The notes: generated by a model not told the origin, from the letters alone. A DNA stretch of 64,000 nucleotides from Sepioteuthis lessoniana (GCA_963585895.1 OY757934.1:43658013-43722012), one strand, 5' to 3'; shown: positions 51,196 through 61,076, counted from the first letter of the stretch. Numbers and translations: made by a program.

Positions 51196-51545
51196 GATAG
51201 ATTTTTCTATCCGCTCCAACTGGAGGTTTTCACTGAAGTCTGAGTGACAGCAAGTGTCTTCAGTTCTCCAGGACTCTTCTAAGTATCTTAGCTGATCTTA
51301 AAAGTCCTATTGTCTCGATGGGCTCGATTAACTGGGTCTCTTTTCCTGTTTCTTGCGGACTCTTCCAAGTGTTCCATTTACGATTAGTAACACCGTCACT
51401 TTGTTCTACAATTTTTAGTCTTCTGTCAAGTCCAAGTACTTATCCAGTTTTTCACTTTACAATTTTTCTTCTTTCTTGCAACGACCAAATCTACTTGATG
51501 ACATTTTTTCTTCTTTTTAATTAACTCTTGATCAGTTTTTCTCGC
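51196..51545 (-). mobile_element. LINE-R 3' copy, degraded
   Basis: In plus reading: 'tttcactgaagtctgagtga', 'gttctccaggactcttctaa' and 'tcttgatcagtttttctcgc' (RLE region). Confidence 0.72.
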
Positions 51546-51547
51546 CT

Positions 51548-51551
<4 letters not shown>

Positions 51552-51588
<37 letters not shown>
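51552..51588. repeat. (AT)n microsatellite
   Basis: About 18 AT units where LINE-R stops. Confidence 0.95.
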
Positions 51589-51595
<7 letters not shown>

Positions 51596-51624
51596 TTGAG
51601 ATTAATAGACAAATCTATCCAACT

Positions 51625-51721
51625 CTTCCTCTCTCTTTCTCTTTTCACTTTCTCTTTTTCTCTATCTCTCGCATTCTCTCTTTCCCCACTCTCTCTCTCT
51701 CTCTCTCTCTGTAAATATATT

Positions 51722-51759
<38 letters not shown>

Positions 51760-51788
51760 GAGAGACATATATATATATATATATATAT
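51625..51788. repeat. (CT)n and (GA)n in inverted arrangement, then (AT)n
   Basis: A CT-rich tract of about 85 bp, an 11-bp AT-rich gap ('tgtaaatatat'), then a GA-rich tract of about 45 bp, then (AT)n. The two tracts can pair as a hairpin on one strand. Confidence 0.9.
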
Positions 51789-51789
51789 G

Positions 51790-52006
51790 AAAGTTGGCGA
51801 CCGTAATCGTGAGTGACCCAAAGGCCCCTTTTTCAATAGCTACTACACCGAGGTGTAGCAGAGGGTGTGACTCCTTTCTCTGGATTGCTCCTCTTTACTC
51901 TTGATACGTACCTTATGACGCTGAGTGTTAAGCAAGGAGGTATCAAGTACCATTTTTTGTAGTCTTTGGAAAAGTTCGACCTGGGATTGAATTCTCGTCT
52001 CCTGGT
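51790..52006 (-). mobile_element. SINE-B, full length
   Basis: In plus reading: 'gaaagttggcgaccgtaatc', 'ttttcaatagctactacacc' and 'gacctgggattgaattctcg' (B-box region). The A-box end is lost. Confidence 0.78.
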
Positions 52007-52169
52007 CTGATACCAACTTAAAATTGCTACTCACAGTTTTACACTCTTCATTAATCCTCTGCCAATTAAACATGATGACATTTATACAAATATATGATTG
52101 GGCACATACTTTCTCACCCGGAACGTACATAAGTGAGGTCATTGGACTGCGAGAAAAGATCGTTTATCA

Positions 52170-52174
52170 TTGCG

Positions 52175-52245
<71 letters not shown>

Positions 52246-52246
52246 G
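52170..52246. repeat. (GC)n-(AC)n-(AT)n
   Basis: A short CG run (alternating GCGCGC), then about 20 AC units and about 9 AT units: one continuous alternating purine-pyrimidine tract. Confidence 0.95.
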
Positions 52247-52276
52247 TAAACATACTCATATATGTATGTATGTATG

Positions 52277-52345
52277 TACCCAACCCCTCCACTACGAGCA
52301 GGATGTGACACTTGGTCAATTTTTAAGCGGAGTTTCACAGACTAT
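52277..52345 (-). mobile_element. SINE-A tail fragment
   Basis: In plus reading, 'cccaacccctccactacgag' and 'tttttaagcggagtttcaca'. Confidence 0.7.
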
Positions 52346-52357
52346 ATATATATATAT

Positions 52358-52572
52358 ATATTGACCCATACAAAGGACCCTAATAGGTGCCATGAATCCG
52401 GGTCCGTGAGGACTAAGGAGTAATGGCGATGAAGGCGTACTCCACATTCCCAAACATACCAGGACTAATAACTATAAGATTGCTTAGTGTCATATCCAGA
52501 ATGCTCATTAGGGAGGTTTTACCTCTCTGCTAAGATGCAGTCGGTGTATTCTATACCCCCAGCCAATTGGGT
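52358..52572 (-). mobile_element. SINE-E2 fragment
   Basis: In plus reading: 'gaccctaataggtgccatga', 'ggagtaatggcgatgaaggc', 'gattgcttagtgtcatatcc' and the head 'ccagccaattggg'. Confidence 0.72.
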
Positions 52573-53914
52573 TAGCATTTTATTTGATGACGCGTTTTTA
52601 AATAGCCAACCAAATAAGCTGAACAATTCCAGGGAAGGCTGTAAAAGGCCAAGTGTTGGGTAGGTACTCTTCTGTGGGATTACTAGACTTTTAAGACATC
52701 TTTCTCTGTCTAGCCTCTTCATTCGAGGCTTGTTTCTTGCGAGGACCCCCACACAGAATCGACGTTAAGTCTTCTGAGGAGTTGGATAAATCTCGTGTTG
52801 GCCTGTGTTGGGATCTGATGTTAAAATCAACGGATCAAAGAATAAATGCTAAATAAAACATGAAGAGTTGGCTTATCTTGTAATGTTATATTTTTTTGAA
52901 GTTGTCACCAGGGTTGTGGTCATAACATTTTAAATAAATGAGAACATGCAAAAAGACACGAGACTCCACAGCCATCTTTGTTCTGCTTTGATGAAGACAA
53001 ATTGAGATAAAAAGAAACTGGCTATTTTTTTTAATCTAGTTTTTTTTTTCTTTTCTTTTTTTCTCTAAGAAGGATGTTCTAAGTCTGTGGCAAGAAAATA
53101 CTTTCTTGAGTTAATATTTTCTTTTACTAATTCTTTTTGGGTTTTTGACTGTCTGGAATTTTTTTTTTGTATTTTTCTGCCGCTCTTTTGGCATCAGGTT
53201 TGTTATTGAGAACAAGTATTTCTTTTTTTTTTTTTTTAAATACATGACGACTACACATCTTTCTGACTCGTTATATTTGTATAAATAGTTATGTAGATTA
53301 CGACCACTGGAATTAGCACAGTTAAAGTGTTCACTAATTTTTTTTTTATTTAGCAGAAAATAAACTAATGACAGATAAGACGGAAAACTTTTTCTTTAAT
53401 AAGTGAACAATCTGGCTTTATAAAATACTTCTAAAACTAACAAGATTAAATTTCTTAAATGAATGTTATCATTTTCTCAAGCCAACTTCTTTGGCTACAC
53501 TCCACTGTGGATTGCGTTCTTAAATTGCTTTTACATTTATTTCCATTGTTTTAATTGATATTTCTTTTGTTTGAGCCATATTTCCTTTCAATTAGGTATG
53601 CCCAACCGCTTGTTAAGATCTGCAAGAACTCTCTTTTAACTGTTGAGCGATTTGTATATTCAAGATTCTGTTGGTATTTATTTTAGGAATGTAAATTGTA
53701 AAATCATTCCATATTTTTTTCTGACGCTTTGATGAATTTCGTGGTCTACTAGAATGTTTTCCTTTTTAACCACGCTATTACTTTTATATTTGCAAAAAAA
53801 AAAGGTAGACACAGCTGACTAGGAACAAGGTCTTTTGTCATAATCACCAATGGAATGTCTTTCTGTCTTTCTTCCTTTCTATAATAGTTTTTCTTTCTTT
53901 TTTTGTTTTTGTTT
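52573..53914. other. about 1.3 kb without a recognised feature
   Basis: Mostly AT-rich with long T runs (53040-53060, 53221-53238). The minus frame at 52519-52752 has no motif I recognise. Confidence 0.4.
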
Positions 53915-54330
53915 TAATGGCATATCAAGCTTCGTAGGTTATTTAACGCCAAAACCATCCTTGTAGAAAATAATGAAAGTTAGCGACCATAGTCGAGGGT
54001 AACCCGAAGGTTCCCTTTTCGATAGCTACTACACACAGGTGTAGGGGAGGACACTACTCCGTTCCCTGGATTGTTCCACTTTACCTTTGACCTTATACCT
54101 TATAATGCTGAGTGTTAAGCAAGTCGGCATCAAGTACCATTTTTTGAGTATTTGGTATGACTCGACCTGGGATTGAACCCCGACTTCCAGGCTATTAGCG
54201 AAGAGAAAGGAGGCTCATATCTTTCCTCAAGGTATTAGTCCGAAAGTGAACGTAATAACACGATTGAAGTTTGAACCCGCTTACTACGATGTCTCAGTTT
54301 AGCATGTAAACCACTACATCATAGAAACTC
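53915..54330 (-). mobile_element. SINE-C carrying a SINE-B insertion
   Basis: In plus reading: the SINE-C tail 'catatcaagcttcgtaggtt' and 'ccaaaaccatccttgtagaa' to about 53970, then SINE-B. SINE-C resumes at about 54196 with 'atctttcctcaaggtattag', 'tccgaaagtgaacgtaataa', 'gaagtttgaacccgcttact' and 'taaaccactacatcatagaa'. Confidence 0.82.
53971..54195 (-). mobile_element. SINE-B inside SINE-C
   Basis: In plus reading: 'gaaagttagcgaccatagtc', 'ttaccttataatgctgagtg' and 'cctgggattgaaccccgact'. Both elements are on the minus strand. Some SINE-C core was lost at the junction. Confidence 0.83.
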
Positions 54331-54439
54331 CCCCAAAAGATAATATAAAAACGAAAAAGAACGAAAAGAAAACCAAAAAGACGGAAAGAAGAAAGAAAAG
54401 AAGACATAAACAAACGGTAATACTGTTTTACTTTCTTAT

Positions 54440-54612
54440 TTTAATGGCATATCAACCTTCATGGGTTATTTAATATTAAAATCATCCTCGTAGAAGAACA
54501 CCAGCTGTACAATTCAAACCATAGATGGGGTGATAAGGGAATTCATACCTTTCCCAAGCATATTAGTCTGAAAGTGAACGTAATAGCGCGACTTGGGTTC
54601 GAACTCACTTTC
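54440..54612 (-). mobile_element. SINE-C, A box lost
   Basis: In plus reading: 'catatcaaccttcatgggtt', 'catagatggggtgataaggg' and 'gcgacttgggttcgaactca'; broken after the B box. Confidence 0.78.
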
Positions 54613-55005
54613 GTTCTCTGCTTGATGACTGCCGTTTAAAAGACTTAATGAAACCTGTGGATGCTAACAAGCTTATCAAATATATATAAAAACTAATATA
54701 TATTTACTTATTATTATCGTATAGTAGCTCTATCACAGGTATTAAGCACTATCCAAATCATATCCCATTTAGTCTGCCACAAACCCACGAATTGAGATAG
54801 TGACAACCAACAAAGTTATAATATATATATATATATATATCTTTAAAATATTCTGTCAGTGTCCAAGGACAGTGGGTGTAGATTATTCTTTACATAGAAT
54901 ATATGAGGAAAATCATATAAATCTATGAGAGTGCTCAATGTATGGCTATTGTTAGTTCCCTATTTATTCGCTGGGGTATAACAAAAGTACATTCTGAGGG
55001 TATTT
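54613..55005. other. no gene seen
   Basis: AT-rich spacer with (AT)n at about 54822-54841. Nothing recognised. Confidence 0.4.
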
Positions 55006-55412
55006 AGTACAATTTGATGGAGACTCAAACTCGGTTAAGTAGTCATAACAGATTTATTTCGGCGGAGAATATTACTCGACTCTCCGTCTCGTCAGATGAC
55101 TATTTACATGCTTATTTTTATTATTGATTTCCACCTTTATTCTTATTTTTATGTTTATTTTCATTTTTATTTTCTTTTTTTTATTTATTTTTTTTATTTT
55201 TTATTTTCTAATTTTTATTTTTTAACTTTTTATTTTTTAATTCCTTTATTTTATCTTCTGAATACGAACTGTAACTCCACATTTGCTACTCTGCGACGAG
55301 AGAGAAGCATGTAAATAGTCATCTGACGAGACGGGGAATATAGTAATATTCTCCGCCGAAATAAATTTATTATGACGACTTAACCGAGTTTGAGTTTCCA
55401 TCAAATTGTACT
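55006..55412. mobile_element. foldback element with 108-bp inverted arms
   Basis: The left arm 55006-55113 and right arm 55305-55412 are inverted copies, about 90% or more alike. Shared blocks, in left-arm reading: 'agtacaatttgatgga', 'actcaaactcggttaagt', 'tttatttcggcggagaatat' and 'ctcgtcagatgactatttac'. Between them is 191 bp of T-rich DNA with little coding capacity. 'catctgacgagac...ccgaaataaa' in the arms resembles the 'gatgagac...cgaaac' ends of Penelope-like elements. It could be two inverted Penelope ends or a MITE of another kind. Confidence 0.83.
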
Positions 55413-55748
55413 ATATATATATATACATATATTTATATATCGTTGATTTAAAACACATATCAAGAGATATTTACTTAGGCAGATTATGTTTATGTTTTGG
55501 TTTCCATTTGATAAGTGTATATTTTCACAAAGTATTTTTGTCTATGATAAATGTGTACAAGTGTTTTGCTATTTATCCCTTGTAAAATGTTTCAGAACAG
55601 CATAGATTTTCTATAACATTGTATCAATGTGTTACTAAGGGAGTGTCTTTGATGGAAAGAGTCTTTCAAAACAATTGCCTTATTTACGAGCTTATCTCTT
55701 TATTTGTATACTTCCACTCTTTTGCGGTTTACGAATTTTCCACTCTAT
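55413..55748. other. no gene seen
   Basis: AT-rich DNA with a short AT run at 55412-55440. Confidence 0.4.
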
Positions 55749-56365
55749 CGGTGAGGCTTAGAATACGCTGGCTGTATTCTCTGCAGAGGGGTAAGACACC
55801 TACCCCAACAATAGACTCGTTCTGTCTTAGAGGCTTAGAATTCGCAAACTGTATTCTCTGGTGAGGGGTAAGACACCTACCCCAACAATAGACTCGTTCT
55901 GTCGGTGAGGCTTAGAGTACACTGAATGTATTCTCTGGTGAGGGGTAAGACACCTACCCCAACAATAGACTCGTTCTGTCGGTGAGGCTTAGAATTCGCA
56001 AATTGTATTCTCTGGTGAGGGGTAAGACACCTACCCCAACAATAGACTCGTTCTGTCGGTGAGGCTTAGAGTACACTGAATGTATTCTCTGGTTAGGGAT
56101 AAAACACCCACCCCAACAATATACACTCTCTGTCGGTGAGGCTTAGAATACGCTGACTGTATTCTCTGGTGAGGGGTAAGCCACCCACCCCAACAATTGA
56201 CTCTCTCTGTTGGTGTGGCTTAGAATACGCTAACTGTATTCCTCTGCAGATTGGGTAAAACCACACCCCAAAATAGATTCACTCTATCGGGTGAGACTTA
56301 GAATATGCTGACTGTATCTCCTGCAGAGGGTTAAGAGCCCACTCAAAAATAAATTCATTCAATCG
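55749..56365 (+). repeat. 77-bp satellite, eight units, grown from a SINE-E head
   Basis: Units begin CGGTGAGGCTTAGA and run 77 bp ('acactgaatgtattctctgg', 'tgaggggtaagacacctacc', 'ccaacaatagactcgttctg'). Units start at about 55749, 55826, 55903, 55980, 56057, 56134, 56211 and 56289. Units 2 and 4 share 'attcgcaaa(c/t)tg', and units 3 and 5 share 'gtacactgaatg', so a 154-bp dimer was copied. The outer units are the most diverged. The unit is the same as the SINE-E head. Confidence 0.93.
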
Positions 56366-56870
56366 GTTGTTGTACTTGTTGGCTTACCATCAATGGGTGA
56401 AATAGATCTGTGTTTTTAATAATTTGCTTTAAGAATAGTTACTTGAAGCCGTGATTATGAACTAAGAGTTATCATTAATTACTTGAAATTATGTAATTGC
56501 TTGCAAATTATTTATGTTAGATTGGTTGAGATCGAATTGTTTGAAAGTTATTGGTATTACATAGGACTATATGGAACGTTATAACCTTAATTATGAAAAC
56601 AAATGTTTATTCTTACACAGAAGTGGTTACTTGAAACTATACATAATAAATTTTACAAAGAAGTGCTTGAAGCCAGACAACTGGGTTTAAATTATTTGTA
56701 TTACATAGGAATACTTCATGTTGTAATTGAAAAAAATTCTTAACGACTAAAAAAAAAAAAAATAACACGGAAATATTCATGTACAATGTAGGCGATTCCC
56801 ATATGTCTAGGTATAAAAGATCATCAGACGGGTTGACATGCCGTTAAAAGTAGCTATATGCAAATATGTA
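55749..56870 (+). mobile_element. SINE-E with expanded head
   Basis: After the satellite the usual SINE-E parts follow: 'ttgttggcttaccatcaatg' (variant of the 'gggtcccatctatggg' block), internal repeats ('gttacttgaagccgtgatta' and later ones) and tail 'cagacgggttgacatgccgt'. So the array is inside one SINE-E insertion, in place of its single head. Total length is about 1.1 kb, twice the family norm. Confidence 0.8.
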
Positions 56871-56954
56871 CCAGTTTTCATTCGTTTAATTTATGCAATA
56901 ATTAGATTTTACTAAGAGAATAAACACAATCAAAAGAAAAGGGAACCGCCCTTT

Positions 56955-57205
56955 CGCTGGAGCTTAGAATAAGTTGATTGTATCCCCTGCAGAGAGGTAA
57001 GACCTCCTCTCCCTCCCAAAAAATATTGTGTCCTGGGTAGTATACTAAACTGCTTCTGATGGTGAGTCACCAATTCTGGAGACATGGGGAGTATCGAGTA
57101 CTCTTTCATTCATATAACTCCCAGGGCTACTCTGACCGAAGGTGTTGTACCTTTTAGGGTCTCTTCTATTAGTCAAGTAGATCTATTTAAAAATTATTCG
57201 AATTA
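56955..57205 (+). mobile_element. SINE-E 5' part
   Basis: 'ctggagcttagaataagttg', 'cccctgcagagaggtaagac', 'ctgcttctgatggtgagtca' and 'gtaccttttagggtctcttc' in order. Confidence 0.72.
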
Positions 57206-57344
57206 GGACCGTGTGCAAAAAAGTTATCAGTGGAAAGTTTTGAGATAAATTTTCCATATCCTACTACATATTGACATCCCATAGCCAGCTCAATCACAGG
57301 TCTATCCTCTCGTGATTTCTTCCTCTGGTTGGTCGGTTTTTGTG

Positions 57345-57395
57345 GCATATCAACCATTGTAGGTTATTTAATACCAAATCCTGTTCATACACATA
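57345..57395 (-). mobile_element. SINE-C tail fragment
   Basis: In plus reading, 'gtggcatatcaaccattgta' and 'ggttatttaataccaaatcc'. Confidence 0.65.
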
Positions 57396-57424
57396 TTGAA
57401 TATATATGCTTTGTAAACAAGTAG

Positions 57425-58000
57425 TTGGTTGGTAACATTTTTAAACAAGCCAGAGCTCATTTGTTGCACACTGTTAAATAGTTACAAGTATTGCTATTCA
57501 ACGTTAACATTTTAATTTTAACATCATTCGTTTGTTTTCACACAGTTAAATGAAGAAAGAATTACAAAAAAAATGTAAATATGAAAGTATAGTGAACGTG
57601 ATTCTCTAACCTCTTGGCATAAAATAACCTTAGAGGAGTTGACAAGCCGTTAGAACAATCAACCAATTCATCCATGAAGATGTTATTTGCATAATGCTTG
57701 CTTCTAAACGAATATCTCCGATGATTGTATCTTTCTTTACACGCTTGTTAAGTGGAGCCTAAATGTATGCAACCAAATTGTTAATATTAGATATAATTAA
57801 TAACGTTAGATAGTAATACTTAAAACGATTTAACTATTAGTAAAGAAATGATTAATATCAAATAGAATTATCAGTGTTAGATAGGAATACTCGAAACAAT
57901 TTAACTGTGTGCAAACAAAAGACAAAATAGAATTATTCGAGTTAAATAGGAATATTTGTACCATTTAACTGTGAGAAAACGAGCGAGTTTCAACAACGCT
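57425..58000. mobile_element. SINE-E internal repeats and tail pieces
   Basis: Reverse repeats at 57470-57545 ('cacacagttaaatg'), a forward tail at 57545-57665 ('ggagttgacaagccgttaga'), then more forward repeats at 57785-57985 ('aggaatactcgaaacaattt', 'gtgtgcaaacaaaag'). It looks like two or three partial copies in both orientations. Confidence 0.6.
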
Positions 58001-58065
58001 TTTAAAAATGAAGTCACTTACAAATTATCCGCTTACCATTTGTGTATATATATATATATAAGTAA

Positions 58066-58313
58066 GTAAAGCGACCTTAGCTGAGAGTGACCCGAAGGCT
58101 CCCTTTTCAATAGCTACTACACCGAGGTGCAGGGCAGGGCGCTACTCCATCTCCTGGATTGTTCCATTTTACCCTTCTTACGTACCTTATAGTGCTGAGT
58201 ATTAAGCAAGGAAATATCAAATACCATTTTTGAGTCTTTGGTATGACTCGACCTGGGATTGAACCCCGGTCTTCCGGACCATTGGCGAACACTCTACTCA
58301 ATGGCCCAGTAAC
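58066..58313 (-). mobile_element. SINE-B, full length
   Basis: In plus reading: (TAAG)n, 'agcgaccttagctgagagtg', 'gcaaggaaatatcaaatacc', 'gacctgggattgaaccccgg' (B box) and 'ggcgaacactctactcaatg' (A box). Confidence 0.82.
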
Positions 58314-58340
58314 GTAGGCCTAATGAGTAGAGTGTTCGCC
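58284..58340. repeat. hairpin made of two opposed SINE-B heads
   Basis: GGCGAACACTCTACTCA at 58284-58300 is matched perfectly in reverse at 58324-58340, with a 23-bp spacer that itself contains opposed 'ggcc'. The right arm is the first ~28 bp of a plus SINE-B with no body behind it. Confidence 0.9.
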
Positions 58341-58767
58341 AATTACTTTACATCTATGTAAATATTGTGACATAATATCAGTATTTTAAACCACAGCTTC
58401 AGATTTTACAAGCTTGTAAGAAAATAAAAGCGACTATGCATATATTTTTAATTTTCTTTTTTCAGTTTATGCATAAAAAGAAAAAAGTCTTTTGTTAATA
58501 TCAATCAGCGAGCTAATATATAACTTTCTTCTCCCCAATTTCAAACTCCCGCCAAAAGTGAGTTGTGTAGCAAATAGTGACTGAAGTAATTCCGGTTTGC
58601 TTTGGTCAAGGTCGACAAAAGTCGCACCATTATTTAAAGGACATACGACCTATTACATCAGCAGCATATATCCACGTAAATCAAACGTATACGCTTATGA
58701 AAATCAAACCCATGAGCAACGAAATATTCCCGAGAATTTTAAGTCCACGGCACAGAATACCAGCGAC
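58341..58767. other. no gene seen
   Basis: AT-rich then mixed DNA. The open frame at 58577-58957 runs into the SINE-D and has no recognised motif. Confidence 0.4.
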
Positions 58768-58786
58768 TGGTAGCTGGATAAGTCAT

Positions 58787-58981
58787 GTATTTGTCGCTGC
58801 CTCCCACCAGACACGACTTGACACAAGGTCAAAAGCCCGAAGGCCGATTAATATAATTTACGAAGGTCTTTACTTCGATTTAGCACAAGGCCAAATGAAT
58901 GGGGCACCCAATGAGACTCGAACTCACTCGTGTAGGTTTGCTAGTCTAACTTGCTAACCATTACACCACCAGAGGTGCCCT
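58787..58981 (-). mobile_element. SINE-D with 19-bp target-site duplication
   Basis: Flanked by TGGTAGCTGGATAAGTCAT at 58768-58786 and 58982-59000. On the minus strand it opens with a folded-looking tRNA-like head: GGGCACC at the start can pair with the GGGTGCCC that closes it about 75 bases later, with A-box-like 'tggtgtaatggttagcaagt' and B-box-like 'agttcgagtctc'. The tail is 'gccttcgggcttttgacctt', 'gtgtcaagtcgtgtctggtg', 'ggaggcagcgacaaata'. The intact duplication implies a fairly recent insertion. Confidence 0.92.
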
Positions 58982-59000
58982 TGGTAGCTGGATAAGTCAT

Positions 59001-59844
59001 CTCGATTTTGTCTCCAAGAAGAAAGAATAGAAAAGGTAGAATAATGACGTTTTCATGTTAAAGAAAAAAAAAAACAATGGACGAAAAAAAGAATCCTGTC
59101 AAGTTGTCGAATAACCGGTACAAAAAAAGAAAAAAAACAAAAACAAGATATCAATATCTGGTATCCCGCTGAATTCCTCTATTATTATTGCCTCATATCA
59201 AGAATCATCACCTGATGTCTGCGCCTGGGAAAAAGTCATAAGGATAGCCAAATTTCATTTATCCTGGAAGAAGGTCCTGTAGCATCCATCTTAAATGAAA
59301 ACGGAGAAAACTTTCGTCGTGTCACCATTTGAACATTGTACGCGTTTGCAAATGACTTGAATTCCTTTCGTCGTCGTTCATCTATGATAATAACTTTCTC
59401 ATATATTGAACTCTGTCGGACCAAATTTTAGGTTACACTTCAAATTCATTCCTTCAAAGTATTGTAAGTCTATTCCCTTTCTTTTGTTTTCTCATAAACT
59501 GATATTGTCTTTATAAATGTATTCTTCGCTCGTTGATTAGATATACATATATATTAGTATTCCAATACTTCATTAAGTTTTTTTTTTTTTTTGTTCTAGA
59601 TTTTCTTTCCTGTATTTATGTAAATAAACCTTGTTATATTTAAAACTTTTAACTTGCGTTGTTTTCTGTGTTTTCGCTAGGGTGTTTATTGGTTGTCTTC
59701 TCTTGTTTTCACTGGCGTCTTGAGAATGAGTTCCCTTCCTTGGTTTTCCTTTTTCTTTATCTTTATTTTTTACTTAAATCCGGGAGCAAAATTTGTTTTA
59801 TTATTCTTGTTACGTATCTGTTTTCGTCGTCACAGAGAGCACGC
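59001..59844. other. no gene assigned
   Basis: About 840 bp of AT-rich, mostly unique DNA with A-runs (59064-59075, 59126-59137) and T-runs (59578-59592). The minus frame 59236-59424 (62 aa; VIIIDERRRKEFKSFANAYN) has a varied residue mix but no splice sites or family I can name. Confidence 0.35.
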
Positions 59845-59850
59845 GCGTGT

Positions 59851-59851
<1 letters not shown>

Positions 59852-59880
<29 letters not shown>
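59852..59880. repeat. (AT)n microsatellite
   Basis: About 14 AT units. Confidence 0.93.
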
Positions 59881-59881
<1 letters not shown>

Positions 59882-59883
<2 letters not shown>

Positions 59884-59937
59884 CAGGATTTGGCATTAAG
59901 TAACCCACTGGGTGGGTATGCCATAAGTAGTGACCAA
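59882..59937 (+). mobile_element. SINE-C tail fragment
   Basis: 'ggatttggcattaagtaacc', 'cactgggtgggtatgccata'. Confidence 0.62.
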
Positions 59938-60056
59938 ATTTTTCGTATCAAAAAAGACATTTGTATTCTTATTTTAATATTTAAGAAAGATGATATAAAT
60001 GTTTAGAGTGTAATTTTCAGTGTCAATCTTTTTGTTTCAGTCTTTTTAATGCAGCA

Positions 60057-60240
60057 CTTTCTTTCTTTCTTTCTTTCTTTGCTTCAATCACTTTCTCTTG
60101 TCTGATGCTGTCAATCCCCCCAACAAAACCCTTCTAAACCACGAAGCCACAGCAATATTTCACGAAGCCAACAAACTGCCCCTTAAACTACATAAACACC
60201 ATAATTTCAAAAACAGAATCACACTCACACGTGTATATAT

Positions 60241-60273
<33 letters not shown>

Positions 60274-60290
60274 GAGAGAGAGAAGAAGTG
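60057..60290. repeat. (CTTT)n, then (CA)n-(TA)n-(GA)n
   Basis: CTTT units at 60058-60081; AC, AT and GA units in turn at about 60236-60284. The DNA between shows no feature. Confidence 0.88.
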
Positions 60291-60761
60291 TTTTAAAGGC
60301 ATTTTGAGGGGCTTTGTCACACTGCCCTTGGTTGTGCCTAGAAAATTTTGATCTGGAATGTCTATTTTGCCCAGAAAGAAAATAAAATTAGCGTTGGTTA
60401 AGAAAAGGACGTTCACTCAGCGGTATGTATACCGGAACTATCGGAGTAAAAATGAATTAGAGAAATTTCATTTGTTGAGAAAGGAAACAAAATTGGCATC
60501 CGCAAGAGAGATCTCAAACCACCCAACCTCGTCCTACCTGTAGAGTATGCCCCGGACCTTTTTAGAGTTAAATTAATCAGAAATAGCCCATTAGTGCAGA
60601 AAGCAAATAAATCGCTATATCCAAGCGCGAAAGTTTAAATTATTCCAAGAAAAAAATTATTCATTCAGAAAACAATTTTTTTAAAAGCTTAGGGCACACA
60701 TCATCTTTTAACATAATAAATACGAGGGTTGTTTATGATGTTTTAAGCTTCACACAGAAAG
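60291..60761. other. no gene assigned
   Basis: The plus frame 60358-60543 (61 aa, rich in Lys/Arg) starts near a 'tttgcccag' that could be a splice acceptor, but I recognise no protein family. The rest is AT-rich. Confidence 0.35.
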
Positions 60762-61076
60762 AATAGCCAGATAGATGGATAGATAGATAGATTGTTACAA
60801 GGATGGCTTTGGTATTACATAACCCAAGAAGATTGATATGCCATTAAACTAAGAAATCAAATCAAACCAAACCAAACTATATATGTAGAGAGTGAGCTCG
60901 CTAAATAGATAGGAATATACTTAGATAGATAGATTGTTACAAGGATTGTTTTGGTATTACATAACCCAAGAAGATTGATATGATATTAAACTAAGAAACC
61001 AAATCAAACCATATATGTAGAGTGAGCTCGCTAAATTGATAGGAATATACTTAGATAGATAGATAGATAGATAGAT
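60762..61076. repeat. 142-bp tandem duplication with SINE-C tail and (GATA)n
   Basis: The unit from about 60790 ('gattgttacaaggatggctt', SINE-C tail 'tggtattacataacccaaga', 'agattgatatgccattaaac', 'gtagagagtgagctcgctaa', GATA) repeats from about 60932 with few changes. Three GATA tracts border the units. Confidence 0.88.

Noticed and set aside
52172-52246. Specific regulatory Z-DNA element
   Set aside because: The alternating GC/AC/AT tract could form Z-DNA, but it is an ordinary compound microsatellite here; no gene is near.
55749-56365. CRISPR-like array
   Set aside because: The 77-bp units are continuous, with no unique spacers, and match a SINE-E head in a eukaryotic repeat landscape.
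58900-58981. Standalone tRNA gene in the SINE-D head
   Set aside because: The acceptor-like ends can pair, but the unit lies inside a SINE with a 19-bp target-site duplication.
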